From an uncultured Chitinophagaceae bacterium (lineage in GTDB: Bacteria; Bacteroidota; Bacteroidia; Chitinophagales; Chitinophagaceae): a stretch of 35,100 nucleotides of DNA. This document shows positions 7,389 through 17,500 of the stretch, one piece after another (positions within the stretch are counted from its first letter, which is position 1; the number at the start of each line of letters is the position of its first letter). The stretch is from contig CAMPGT010000009.1 in assembly GCA_946885665.1 (NCBI GenBank), positions 1-35,100 of the forward strand, written 5' to 3'. The notes under the pieces were generated by a model that saw only the letters and a list, made by a program, of their open reading frames with translations, was not told the DNA's origin and did no database searches. Made by a program: the position numbers and the translations under genes.

Positions 7389-9251
7389 TCACTTGCGAAC
7401 AATAATAAACCTGTTGAGAAAAAACTGGTTTCTTTCCTTCGTTGTTGCAAACTGCAGTGTAAGCGTTTTTTTAAATGGAGTAATAACGATCTCTCCTACC
7501 CTTTGCATGGGCACTCGTTTGTTTTGCGCATTGTACGTATCCATCCAGTCGTGGATCAGCGTTTGCCGCTGGTAAATACTCACCGGCGAGCCTGTCGGCA
7601 GCATGTCATAATCCATGAATAATTCATAATGGCCCTCGGGAATCTCTTCCAGTGAAAATCTTATTCTCGATTCATCAGTAACCGTATAAAGGCTGCTCAG
7701 CCCGCCGGTGTCGTGCGCACCGATACTTTTAATGGTGACGCCGCTCCAGAACATGAAATTATTCAGATGGGGATAGATCATCATTGTATCCGGAACGAAT
7801 ACACTGGTGTTCTCCGCCAAGGCTGCCTGCTTCACCGGCTGCTCACCATAGTAGAACGCCAGCGATGTATATATCGCAGGAACATTGTTGTCTGTGGGAC
7901 CGTGTTCAATGCTGTGATAAAAACTTTTTTGGAAGGGAATTTTATCGGAAACAAAAAAACGGTATCCGCCGGTACGGCAAAAGGGGATACTGTAATCGAG
8001 CGATCCGTGGAGCGGCAGGCTCACCGCGTCGTCCCAACGATCAGGATAAGCATACCATCCGCCGTTGAAATAATCTTCGGAGCCGGTGCCATGCATCACC
8101 AACTCACCATCCACCACCGTCGAATCGTCTCCTTCAAAAAATATTGTCATCCCGGCCCTGGTGCCCTGCGATTGCAGCAACGTGCCTACATAATGGCCCC
8201 TGCCTTCCATCTTCAACAACTCATGGGGGCCATCGTGTCCTTTGTAACGTTGATGGTTATAAAAAGTAAATAACTTTCCCTCCTTCGCAGCATCTCTTTT
8301 TTGAGGTGCGTGATGTACACTTGCCTGGAACTGCAGCCGCTCGTTTCCACGATTGATGATGCGCACGCGGCAGTTTTTGTCGTACGGCATGGGTAGCCTG
8401 CAGTAAGCCACATTGTTTTTCGTACCCAGCAGCCACGACTGCATCGATGGCGCCCCAAAGGCAAAACCGAAAAAATCGGCCACCGGGCAATTCACTGCCG
8501 GAAGCCGATCATCGTCATAAGTAACCATTATCCAAACATCTTTGGCGTTGCCGGCAAATACAGAAGCAGGATAAATTTGAATTTCGTCGATCCTCCCGCC
8601 TTTATCACCTTCAAACAGGGTGACAGGCTTTGAGGGCGCTGCGGTAAATGTTTTGCCGCCACTCATGCCAACATCAGGAACATCGAGTTGTACCGCCGCA
8701 TCGGGAAACGATCTGACCACCTGCGTTCCGGGCGAGTAGCTGCGCCATTGTATTTGATGAAACTGCAGCTTTTTTGCCCTGCACACGATCCTGCAACTGT
8801 CCTGGAACAACAGCGGATAATAACAATAGTTGCCGCCCAATTCGCTGCCGCATAGCGGCGCAACAAAAGGCTTTACTTTCCCCGAAAAAAGATCGTTGTA
8901 CTTAATGGAAAATGCAGTGTCATCAAGATAAAAATCAAGTGTGTCGTCAGTGGGTGTTGGGGTCCAGATACGGTTAATTACGCCGGGACCCTTCGCTTCG
9001 AAGATCACAATAGAGCTGTCGGCATTTCGGCGGATGAAGGAATACTTTCCCGAAAAGCCATCGTCGTTGCCGCCTAAAGTATCATAAGAAGATACCTGGT
9101 GCAACGTCGAGCCATCCCGGTATTGCGGCAACAGGGAAATGTTTCTGAATGGGTTCAGCTCGTCATGCACAGTAATGGCCTGTGAAAAACATTTGCCAAC
9201 GGGCGCTAATAAAAACAGCAAATAAACAAAGGCAGCGGTTATCCTTTTCAT
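7389..9251 (-). CDS. GH172 (DUF2961) family glycoside hydrolase, secreted
   Basis: The 620-residue protein has a Sec signal peptide (about 1-24, ending CFSQ). It carries DUF2961 landmarks: SSYDTLGGNDDGF (about 54-66), GPGVINRIWTP (88-98), FFEGDD (371-376) and GTGSEDYFNGGWY (388-400). Characterised GH172 enzymes hydrolyse furanosidic linkages (difructose dianhydride I/alpha-D-fructofuranosides and D-arabinofuranosides). Glu373 and Glu392 are my candidates for the catalytic pair, inferred from motif position. The roughly 100 residues after the motifs probably form a further beta-sandwich and an accessory region. It lies 51 bp downstream of the VCBS/ASPIC gene inside the SusC/SusD operon, which supports a periplasmic or surface role on the imported glycan. 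The exact substrate is unknown. Confidence 0.87.
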   Translation of the reverse strand: MKRITAAFVYLLFLLAPVGKCFSQAITVHDELNPFRNISLLPQYRDGSTLHQVSSYDTLGGNDDGFSGKYSFIRRNADSSIVIFEAKGPGVINRIWTPTPTDDTLDFYLDDTAFSIKYNDLFSGKVKPFVAPLCGSELGGNYCYYPLLFQDSCRIVCRAKKLQFHQIQWRSYSPGTQVVRSFPDAAVQLDVPDVGMSGGKTFTAAPSKPVTLFEGDKGGRIDEIQIYPASVFAGNAKDVWIMVTYDDDRLPAVNCPVADFFGFAFGAPSMQSWLLGTKNNVAYCRLPMPYDKNCRVRIINRGNERLQFQASVHHAPQKRDAAKEGKLFTFYNHQRYKGHDGPHELLKMEGRGHYVGTLLQSQGTRAGMTIFFEGDDSTVVDGELVMHGTGSEDYFNGGWYAYPDRWDDAVSLPLHGSLDYSIPFCRTGGYRFFVSDKIPFQKSFYHSIEHGPTDNNVPAIYTSLAFYYGEQPVKQAALAENTSVFVPDTMMIYPHLNNFMFWSGVTIKSIGAHDTGGLSSLYTVTDESRIRFSLEEIPEGHYELFMDYDMLPTGSPVSIYQRQTLIHDWMDTYNAQNKRVPMQRVGEIVITPFKKTLTLQFATTKERNQFFLNRFIIVRK

Positions 9252-9302
9252 GCAGGCATCCTTTAGTAAAAGTACCCGCGTAAGATACTTATTCCCGAAC
9301 TA

Positions 9303-12300
9303 TTATTGAGGAGTTGCCCTGGCTGTGGCCATGCCTGCGGTTACCGTCCGCTTCTCGTTTTTGGCGTTGAAGATATCGATCGACCTGACCGCATCATTGA
9401 TAAAATAGAAGCAGGAAGATTGCGAAATAAACGAACTGCCATGGTAGATCTCCTCCCTGCGCCGGCGCCCGTCTTTCAGATGGACGATGATGTACCTGTC
9501 GTCTTTATGCAATGCGACCGGCTTTCCTTCTATATTGCCCGCAAATATTTTTAGCGGCCCCCGGTTTTGGGATGCCGCAATTAACAATTGTCCGTTGCTT
9601 CCCCTCAATTTGACAAGTGATTTACCGTTGCCGGGAATAAATAACCCGCTCTTTGAAATTGGTTCCGGCAAAAAATTTCCTTTCCCATTGCCATAAGCCA
9701 TGATGCCATTGATCGCATCATACCTGCCGTTTGCCACTTCATTGCCGTAGTCATTACCTGTTACAGCAATATCAAGATTGCCATCGGCATTAAAATCTTC
9801 GGTCACCATACCAAAAACGGGCGCCAACTGAAAAGGCACAGGCATTTCCATTACAGTAAAATGGCCCTTGCCATCGTTGCTGAGGCAAACCGATTTAAAA
9901 TAATTTGCGGTAAGCGTAAATGCATCGTTCAGTTGGTTGCCAAGAATGGTATGTACATCTGCCCTGCCGAATTCTTTGTACGTGAGAAAGTTCTTTTTCA
10001 ACCCGGGCAACTGTTCCATGATTTCATCGCGGTTGTTGATGGTAAATTCGCGCTTGTTGCCGTTTTCATCCTTAATGAATATTGTGGGAATGATCTCGGT
10101 AATGTCATTATTGTCAAAATCCTTCTGGTAAATTTTTACCGGGTATTGGTCTGATGCGCGCAGGTATGAATTTGTGCCGAGGTTCCCCACGATGTAATCC
10201 ATGTCGCCATCATTGTCGAAATCGCCGGCCGCAATGCTGTTCCACCATCCAACATATTTCAACAAGCCTGCCGACGAGGTAACGTTGGTAAACTTGTTGC
10301 CGGTATTCTTCAGGACTGTTATGGGCATCCATTCGCCTGCGAGCAGCAGATCCATCAAACCATCATTGTCGTGGTCGGTCCATAAAGCATCGCAAACCAT
10401 TCCGATATCCTTCAATACCGGCGCCACTTCGGCGGTAACATCCGTAAATAATATTTTTCCGTTTTTTGAATCGTTCCTGTAAATGAAACTGCTGGCGGGC
10501 AGCGGATAATGTCCGGGCCTCGTTCTCCCGCCGATGAAAAGATCGAGGTCGCCGTCGCGGTCCATGTCTGCCGCCCTCACACAGCTTTTGCTTGCATAGT
10601 TGTCAGGTATCGCGATAGTGTCCCAATGCAATTTCCCCTTGCCATCGTTTACCAGAAATTCGTCGCCATAATTCCGGGAATTTTCCGGGTGTTCACTGCT
10701 GCCGCTTGCAAAGTAAACGTCCAGGTCGCCGTCGCCGTCTGCATCAAAAAAGAGTGTGGCCATATTTTCCGGGTAACGGATGTCGCGGCCGGTTTTTCGA
10801 GGCAACGATTGCATGTTGAAGGTTCCGTCTTTTTGCTGCAGAAAGAATTTCCCCTCATAGTTTCCCGAGCCGCCAATATACATGTCGTCAAACCCATTTC
10901 CATCGATGTCGCCGGCAGCAATGCCCGGACCGTACTGCGATAATTTATGGGGAAGCAATCGCTGGTCGTTGTAATCTACATAATCCACTTCGTGATGTTC
11001 ATATATAGCGCCCGTTTTGCCGGTGATGTCGGTAAAATCTCTTTCCGCAACGTGCTGTTGCGCAGGCAACGGCTCTCCGCTGTTGGAATAATCAATGGTG
11101 ATTTCCTTGTCGGCCTCAACGTTTGCCAGCAGTTGTACTTTTCCATCGGGCCAGGTTATTTTGAGCGAATCGGCAGCCGCCGTATTTCCCAAACCGAAAT
11201 AAGTTTTACATTCTACCGTAGAGAGGTAACCCCTGTAGGGAAAGTTTTCGTGGATCTGGCGCTGGCCGTCATTGTACAATTCTGCAATAACACCGAGCCC
11301 ATCCGGGTTCTTTTGGGGTCCCTTATATTTGATCTTAACAAAATGCACGTCGCTTTTCTCTCCTTCTTTGATCAGCGTATTTTCATACACCATCGCCTCT
11401 TCATTGATATTATTGATCACATAATCGAGATCGCCGTCGTTGTCCAGGTCCGCATAGGCCGCCCCGTTAGAGAATGAAGGTTCATCCATCCCCCACTCCT
11501 TTGTCACATTCTCAAAATGCAGCCTGCCATCGTTCCTGAATGCGTAGTTGCTGATCCTGATCTGCGGTATCTGGTCGATGAGTTGTTGCTTGGTGGCGAT
11601 ATTGCCCAGCTCAGACCGGTAGGCGGCAAAGTCGTGGTCGGTTACGTCGCGCGGATAGCCATTGGTAATGATGAGATCTCTCCATCCGTCGTAGTCAAAA
11701 TCTGCGAGCGAAGGGTTCCAGCTCCAATCGGTTTCGGCAACGCCGGCAAAAAAGCTGATGTCGCCAAATACGGGATTGCCCAGTGAATCATTTTCATTCA
11801 CCGACGGGCCCATGTTCAGTTGCAGCGTATTTCTTACGTACTGGATGCTGTAGCCGGCGAAAACCTGGTTTTGGTAAATATTGTAATTGGCGCCGCCCAT
11901 ATTTTTCTTCTTCCTGAAATTATCTTCGGGATTCATATCCACGGCGATGATATCTGCCAGGCCATCGTTGTTGATATCTGCAATGTCATTGCCCATGGCG
12001 TTCTGCGAAGTGTGCCTGATGCTTTTATTAACCTCCTCCGAAAATGTTCCATTCTTATTATTAATATACAGGAGGTCGCTGCCATAAAAATCGTTCGTAA
12101 CATAAATATCCTTCCATCCGTCTTTATTGATGTCGGCGATGGCAACGCCGAGTCCGAAGCCCGGGTGAGTAATTCCTGCCGGTGCCGATACATCTGTATA
12201 AAACGGATGCTGCAGGGAGTCGCTCCAGTCGTTTCGAAACAGTTTATCTACATCGCTCTTTACGGTGTCGATGCCATTGTTGCTGAAGAACCGTGCGCCT

Positions 12301-12905
12301 TCCCGCTTCGCCAGCTTCGTGGTCATCAAATACATGTCGAGGTCGCCATCGTTGTCGTAGTCAAAAAAAGCCGCCTGTACCGACAGTGAAGTGTCGGCCA
12401 GTCCATAGTCGGCGGCCATCTCTTTAAAAACCGGTATTTTATTATCGCTGGTACCCTGGTTAATATATAAAAGGTTTCGGCGCTGGTGCGGATCAGACTT
12501 AATAGAATTGCTGACGTAAATGTCCATCCATCCGTCGTTGTTGATATCCACAACAGCCGCACCATTTGCCCAGAGCCCTTCACCCGTCACCTTTGCTTCG
12601 CCGGTAACGTCGTTGAAAGTAAAATCCCCCTCGTTGAGGTAAAGTTTATTGCTGACCGTACTTGCCGTGAAATAAAGATCTGTTTTGCCATCGTTGTTGA
12701 AGTCGGCCGCCGCCACACCACCGCCGTTATATAAAAATTCGAGATCGATCGGGTTGATGGAATCGTTTTCTGTCACCGTATTCTCAAAACGAATACCGCT
12801 GTGCGATGACGATATCCTGTTGAAGAGCGTATGCTTCGAATGGCAACTGCTGATGAGCAGCAAAATGAAAGGAACAAAGCATCGTCTCAGGCAGTGTTTT
12901 GACAT
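9303..12905 (-). CDS. Large FG-GAP/VCBS repeat lipoprotein with ASPIC/UnbV domain
   Basis: From the ATG at 12905 the product is 1200 residues; a TTG at 12923 would add six. A lipoprotein signal ends at LISSC (Cys21). About thirteen Ca-binding-type motifs of the form DxDxDGxxD (for example DYDNDGDLD, DINNDGWMD, DFDNDGDMD) are spread over both halves, as in integrin-like beta-propellers. An ASPIC/UnbV domain is at about 521-606, with GYLSTVE, YFGLG and WPDGKV, so two propeller-like halves flank it. Such proteins often accompany SusC/SusD pairs and probably sit at the cell surface, perhaps binding glycan, but no catalytic role is established. It follows susD after an intervening hairpin and precedes GH172 by 51 bp. 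The repeated codons create long antisense ORFs that are not genes. Confidence 0.88.
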   Translation of the reverse strand: MSKHCLRRCFVPFILLLISSCHSKHTLFNRISSSHSGIRFENTVTENDSINPIDLEFLYNGGGVAAADFNNDGKTDLYFTASTVSNKLYLNEGDFTFNDVTGEAKVTGEGLWANGAAVVDINNDGWMDIYVSNSIKSDPHQRRNLLYINQGTSDNKIPVFKEMAADYGLADTSLSVQAAFFDYDNDGDLDMYLMTTKLAKREGARFFSNNGIDTVKSDVDKLFRNDWSDSLQHPFYTDVSAPAGITHPGFGLGVAIADINKDGWKDIYVTNDFYGSDLLYINNKNGTFSEEVNKSIRHTSQNAMGNDIADINNDGLADIIAVDMNPEDNFRKKKNMGGANYNIYQNQVFAGYSIQYVRNTLQLNMGPSVNENDSLGNPVFGDISFFAGVAETDWSWNPSLADFDYDGWRDLIITNGYPRDVTDHDFAAYRSELGNIATKQQLIDQIPQIRISNYAFRNDGRLHFENVTKEWGMDEPSFSNGAAYADLDNDGDLDYVINNINEEAMVYENTLIKEGEKSDVHFVKIKYKGPQKNPDGLGVIAELYNDGQRQIHENFPYRGYLSTVECKTYFGLGNTAAADSLKITWPDGKVQLLANVEADKEITIDYSNSGEPLPAQQHVAERDFTDITGKTGAIYEHHEVDYVDYNDQRLLPHKLSQYGPGIAAGDIDGNGFDDMYIGGSGNYEGKFFLQQKDGTFNMQSLPRKTGRDIRYPENMATLFFDADGDGDLDVYFASGSSEHPENSRNYGDEFLVNDGKGKLHWDTIAIPDNYASKSCVRAADMDRDGDLDLFIGGRTRPGHYPLPASSFIYRNDSKNGKILFTDVTAEVAPVLKDIGMVCDALWTDHDNDGLMDLLLAGEWMPITVLKNTGNKFTNVTSSAGLLKYVGWWNSIAAGDFDNDGDMDYIVGNLGTNSYLRASDQYPVKIYQKDFDNNDITEIIPTIFIKDENGNKREFTINNRDEIMEQLPGLKKNFLTYKEFGRADVHTILGNQLNDAFTLTANYFKSVCLSNDGKGHFTVMEMPVPFQLAPVFGMVTEDFNADGNLDIAVTGNDYGNEVANGRYDAINGIMAYGNGKGNFLPEPISKSGLFIPGNGKSLVKLRGSNGQLLIAASQNRGPLKIFAGNIEGKPVALHKDDRYIIVHLKDGRRRREEIYHGSSFISQSSCFYFINDAVRSIDIFNAKNEKRTVTAGMATARATPQ

Positions 12906-12948
12906 CTCAATAATATTATTCAAATTCTTAATATATTAAAAAGAAAAA

Positions 12949-12970
12949 ATCTCTTCCTTGCGGAAGAGAT
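12949..12970 (-). terminator. Strong hairpin with T-tract between susD and the VCBS gene
   Basis: A perfect 9-bp stem (ATCTCTTCC/GGAAGAGAT) closes a 4-base loop. Read on the minus strand it is followed by TTTTTTCTTTTT, a textbook intrinsic terminator. It lies 26 bp past the susD stop and 44 bp before the downstream ATG. Because the downstream gene is close and co-directional, it may act as a partial terminator or RNA-stabilising 3' end that lowers expression of the genes after susD. Confidence 0.85.
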
Positions 12971-12995
12971 CACGTTTTTAATCCCCCGAAAGTAA

Positions 12996-14525
12996 TCAAT
13001 AACCGTCGTTCTGCACAATATTCGGATTGACATCCGTTTCATTGGTGGGAATCGGGAAATAGAGGTAGTGCTCATCGAAGGACATGTCGGCATCGTTGGA
13101 TGAGCTGAAAAATGCATTGTTCAGGTTGATGAAGCCGGCAATGTGCCAGCGTCTCAGATCGAACCAGCGGTGACCTTCTGCGGCCAGTTCGCGGAAGCGT
13201 TCGTCCATGATCCATTGCATGATGGTTGTCTTGTTGGTTTCAGCGGTGCTAAGGTCAGCGGGAACCAATCCGCCGGTCACCATGTTGCGCGCCCTTGTCC
13301 GCACCTGGTTCACGAGCCCGATCGCTGAGGCAGGATCGCCATTCGATTGGAGCACCGCTTCGGCTTTCATTAGGAGCACGTCGGCATAACGGATGATCCT
13401 GTTGTTGATCAGTGAAAGAACGGAGCCATCCTTTACGTCGCCGTTGACAATATATTTAGTGATGCGCTGTTCGTCCGGCACCATGGTAAATGGCAGGCGC
13501 GGATCGGCGGGATCGAAAGCGGCGATCAGTTTTTGTGTCGGTTGAAATTTTCCGCTGGCCATGTAGGTGCCGTCGCCGTCGTAAAACATCTGGTAATAGG
13601 CGCCTGTCACTCCGCAGTCGCAAACATCATTACCGAGCCAGGCGTTTTGGTCTGTGGCAATAATATTGCGGCCGGCCTGGAACTCGAACAATGATTCTTC
13701 GTTGTTTTCATTGTCGATGGTAAAATTGTTACCGAAATCCGCGAGCAGCGAAGCGCCGGTTACCTGGTCGAATGCAGTAACTGCGGCCTGGTAATCAGCA
13801 GCGTTGCCGGTAGCATTTGCGCGAAACAGGTACGCTTTGCCCAACAATGCATAGGCTGATTTTGCGGTTACCCTGCCGGTATTGTTGTTGTCCCAGGGCG
13901 TTGTCGGCAACAGCGCAGCGGCGCGCGTAAGATCGGTGATTACCTGGTCGAGCAACTGCACACCCGATGAACTGGGGATATTGAACTGGCTGGGTGTAGT
14001 AACCACAATGGTATCCACCGGTGCGGTTCCGAAAAGGTTCCACAGCATGAAATGTGCGAAAGAACGGAGAAACAGCGCTTCGCCTTCGTTGGCCTCTTTA
14101 AGGCCGGGTGTGGTAAATACACCGCCTTCCACCGTCCTCACCTTTTCAAGCACTTTATTGGCTCTTCCGATGATGATGTAGCTGCTTTTCCATATCTCGT
14201 TGAGCTTACCGTTGCTGGGCGTAAGACCGCGGAAGAACTCGAAGCTCGAATTGACGGTAAGTGTCAGATCATCTCCGGGCAGGTAGAATGATTCCAGCTC
14301 TGCGCTGCCCGAGCCGCCGCCGGAATTGGAAGCGGAATAATAATCGGTAATGCCCGCGTATATGCCGAGCACCGCTGTACGGAACTCATTTTCGGAGGTA
14401 AAGAATGACGCCTCGCTTTGTGTTGGAGGCGGAATCTCCAGGTGCTTTTTATTGCAGGCCAGGTAAAGAAAGACGCCACTGAGCAGCGCAGTTCCGGCAG
14501 AGATAAATGATTTCTTCAATTGCAT
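12996..14525 (-). CDS. SusD/RagB-family outer-membrane glycan-binding lipoprotein
   Basis: The 509-residue protein is a SusD-like lipoprotein: the signal peptide ends at LYLAC (Cys24), followed by the typical N-terminal SusD region. The helical TPR core contains LFLRSFAHFMLWNLFGTAPV (about 150-170). The C-terminal RagB region has ADVLLMKAEA and GHRWFDLRRW and ends in a short tail with NPNIVQNDGY. SusD proteins cap the SusC transporter and hand over glycans at the cell surface. The gene follows the second SusC by 18 bp, the canonical pairing. Only one SusD is present for two SusC proteins. Ligand specificity cannot be predicted. Confidence 0.94.
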   Translation of the reverse strand: MQLKKSFISAGTALLSGVFLYLACNKKHLEIPPPTQSEASFFTSENEFRTAVLGIYAGITDYYSASNSGGGSGSAELESFYLPGDDLTLTVNSSFEFFRGLTPSNGKLNEIWKSSYIIIGRANKVLEKVRTVEGGVFTTPGLKEANEGEALFLRSFAHFMLWNLFGTAPVDTIVVTTPSQFNIPSSSGVQLLDQVITDLTRAAALLPTTPWDNNNTGRVTAKSAYALLGKAYLFRANATGNAADYQAAVTAFDQVTGASLLADFGNNFTIDNENNEESLFEFQAGRNIIATDQNAWLGNDVCDCGVTGAYYQMFYDGDGTYMASGKFQPTQKLIAAFDPADPRLPFTMVPDEQRITKYIVNGDVKDGSVLSLINNRIIRYADVLLMKAEAVLQSNGDPASAIGLVNQVRTRARNMVTGGLVPADLSTAETNKTTIMQWIMDERFRELAAEGHRWFDLRRWHIAGFINLNNAFFSSSNDADMSFDEHYLYFPIPTNETDVNPNIVQNDGY

Positions 14526-14543
14526 ATAAATAAATTAATCAAA

Positions 14544-17500
14544 TTAGAAGGTTGCTTTTACACCAAATAAAAATTGCCTTGTTGAAGGATACAGGTCATT
14601 CTCCGGATCGATTCCCGACCATTCGGTAATGGTAAACAGGTTGATGCCGGTTACGTACAAGCGCAGACTCGAAATCGCGTTTGTTTTCTGCAGCAGCTTT
14701 TGTGGAATCGAATACCCGAGCTGCAAATTCTGCAGCCGCAGGAACCCTGCATTTTCCACGAACCTGTCGGACGTACGCAAGTTGCCATTAGGATCACCAT
14801 ACACCGCCCTTGGCAGGGAAGTGTTCCTGTTATCCGGTGTCCAGGCATTCAGCACAGTGCTCAACTGGTTGCGGCCATAACCGTTCATCCCTTCGCCCTC
14901 AGCACGAAAGCCATTGTATTTCTGCACATCGCCCCTGCCCTGGAAAAATACCGACAGGTCAAAATTCCTGAATGTTCCGGAAACCGTGAAACCTCCATAG
15001 TAACCGGGAATGGTTTTACCCAGGTAAGTTCTGTCGTTATCATTCAGCAGGCTGTCGGGCACAGTGTTCACCTTTGTTGATCCCGGAGTAGGTGCACCAT
15101 AAAGGTTCTGGTAATAAATATCGCCGGGCGCCTGTTCACTGGAACTTTGGTCGGTTACCGACTGGTTGTATTTATCTATATCCGCCTGGTCCTGGAAGAT
15201 ACCACCCACTTTATATCCGTAAATAAAACCAATGGGCAATCCTTCTTCCAGTCCAGAGCCTCTCAATGCGGTGTGATTGGCGAGTTTCAGCACCTCGTTC
15301 TTTACAGTGGTTAAATTACCGCTGAAAGAGAGGCCGAATTCACCGAAGGTTTTACTGTATCCCAACTGGAACTCGAAACCCCTGTTCGATACGTCCGCAA
15401 TATTAAGGTCGGCCAGCGATTGAATGCCGGAAGTGGGCGCCAACTGAACGTTCTGAATGATACCGATGGTCTTCTTATGATAGTAGTCCATCGAAAAATT
15501 AACCTTGTTGTTGAACAGCATCGCATCGAATCCCACATTGAGTGTGCGGCCTATTTCCCATGTAAGCTCCTGGTTAGGGAAGTTTACATACGCAATGCCG
15601 ATATTATTGGTTTGGGGGTTACCTAAAGTGTAAGATGGCGGCACCACACCGGCAATGGAAATGTACTTCCATCCCGCCGTCGTTTGCTCGTTACCTACTT
15701 CTCCGTAGCCTGCGCGTATTTTGAGATCATTGACAAAGCTTGCGTTTTCCATGAACTTTTCATTGCTTATCCTCCATCCGATGGAGCCGGCAGGGAAGGT
15801 TCTGAACCGTTTACCCGGGGCGAGCCTGGATGAACCATCCCTTCTCACCACTCCTTCAATGTAATACTGGCTGTTGAAGTTGTAAGATACCCTTGCGAGG
15901 TAGCCTATCAATGTGTAAGCGGCCCTTAATTCATAATAACCTTTTTCCTCGCCGGTTACACTGAAATACCGGAGGTTCGGATCTTCTGAAAGTATCGGCC
16001 TGCCCACGCCGGTGTTCGTCCACTTGTAGTCCTGTTTCGAGGCGTCGAGGGTCACATTAACGTGATGGTCACCAAAATCTTTTGTGTAATCAACATTTAC
16101 CGCTTTCATCCAGCTCACTGTTGTGCTGGTGCCCACGTCCAGTTGCGACGGCCTGGTTCCCTCCTGCGCATCCGGCAAAATACCATAAGGGCTGGCGGGG
16201 TTCTCGCCAAACCACCAGTTATCAAAGTTGACGTAGTTCTTGTTGAAGATGTTTGTTTGCTGACCGTTCAGCGTACCCTTGATTTTTAAACCGGCTACCG
16301 GTTGCAGTTGGATGTAGCCGCTGCCGAGAGCAGTTTGGTTCTGCATATTTCTTTCCGACGTGGCCAGGTCGCCCAGTACGTTTTGATAAGCAACATATTG
16401 CTGGCCATACAGTGAGGTCTTTGAAAAATCTGCCGGGGTAAGCGGAGCGGTGAGCGCCCACAGTGGCGCATAACCTTTCGGTCCGTTTGCATCATAAATT
16501 TGTTGCCATGGCGCGGCCTTGTACACATCCAGAGAAGCATTGGCACCAGGATTTTTTGTGTCGGTGCGGACGCCCCTGAGGTTCATGCCCACTTCGACAA
16601 ATTTGCCGATTTTGCTGACAAGATTTGTTGAAAGACTGTAACGCTCGGCATTGTACCCAACAAACGGACCGTCATTGTTTGCATAACCAACCGAAAAATT
16701 ATAGATCGTGTTTTCGGTTCCGCCGCTTGCACGGAGGTTGTAATCCTGTAGTTGTGAATTATCGTTGATCACAGCATCCTGCCAATCGTAAAATCCGCGG
16801 TTGCCGATGTAACCGGGGTTCGACGGGTTCCATAAAGGACCAAAGAATTCAGCATCCTCTATGGGTACCGCCACATTATTATTGATGTCGGGGTTAGCGT
16901 TGTAGATGTCGGTATAAAACTTAGTGTATTCCGGCGTTTTGAGCACATCTATTTTTTTCGGCACCTGCTGAATGCCATATTGCGCATTCAACTCTACGTG
17001 CACTTTGCCTCTTTTGCCCTGCTTCGTTGTAATGAGCACAACGCCATTCGCTGCACGAACGCCATAAATTGCCGAGGCAGATGCATCTTTCAATACGGAA
17101 ATGGATTCGATGTCGTTCGGGTTGACGATGGTGTAAATATTCACCGGGCCCCTCCTGGTGGGATCGTTAACCGGATCCACAACGGCGCCGGCGCCGCCTT
17201 CAATGAAGGGCACACCGTCTATTACATATAACGGGTCGGCGCTGCCGAATGTACTCACGCCACGAATGCGGACTGTTGGCCTTGCCGTTGGGTTACCGCC
17301 ACCGGAAGTAACGTTCACGCCGGTCATTTGGCCCTGCAATGCAAGCTCAGGACTGAGCGCGGTGCTTTTCGCGATATCCTTGGCATGCACAGTGGATATG
17401 GCGCTGGTGATATCTCTTTTACTTCTTTCACCATAACCTACCACCACCACTTCTGAAAGGCCCTCGGTTGAAGAGCTGAGATTTACGCTCATCGGTCCCG

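Noticed and set aside
7373..7450. N-terminal extension of the GT4-like protein
   Set aside because: It overlaps the GH172 C-terminus; the ATG at 7372 begins a natural Rossmann N-terminus 16 bp after the GH172 stop.
9861..12389. Long antisense ORFs within the VCBS gene
   Set aside because: They are created by the repeated DxDxDG codons read in other frames; no recognisable domains or starts.
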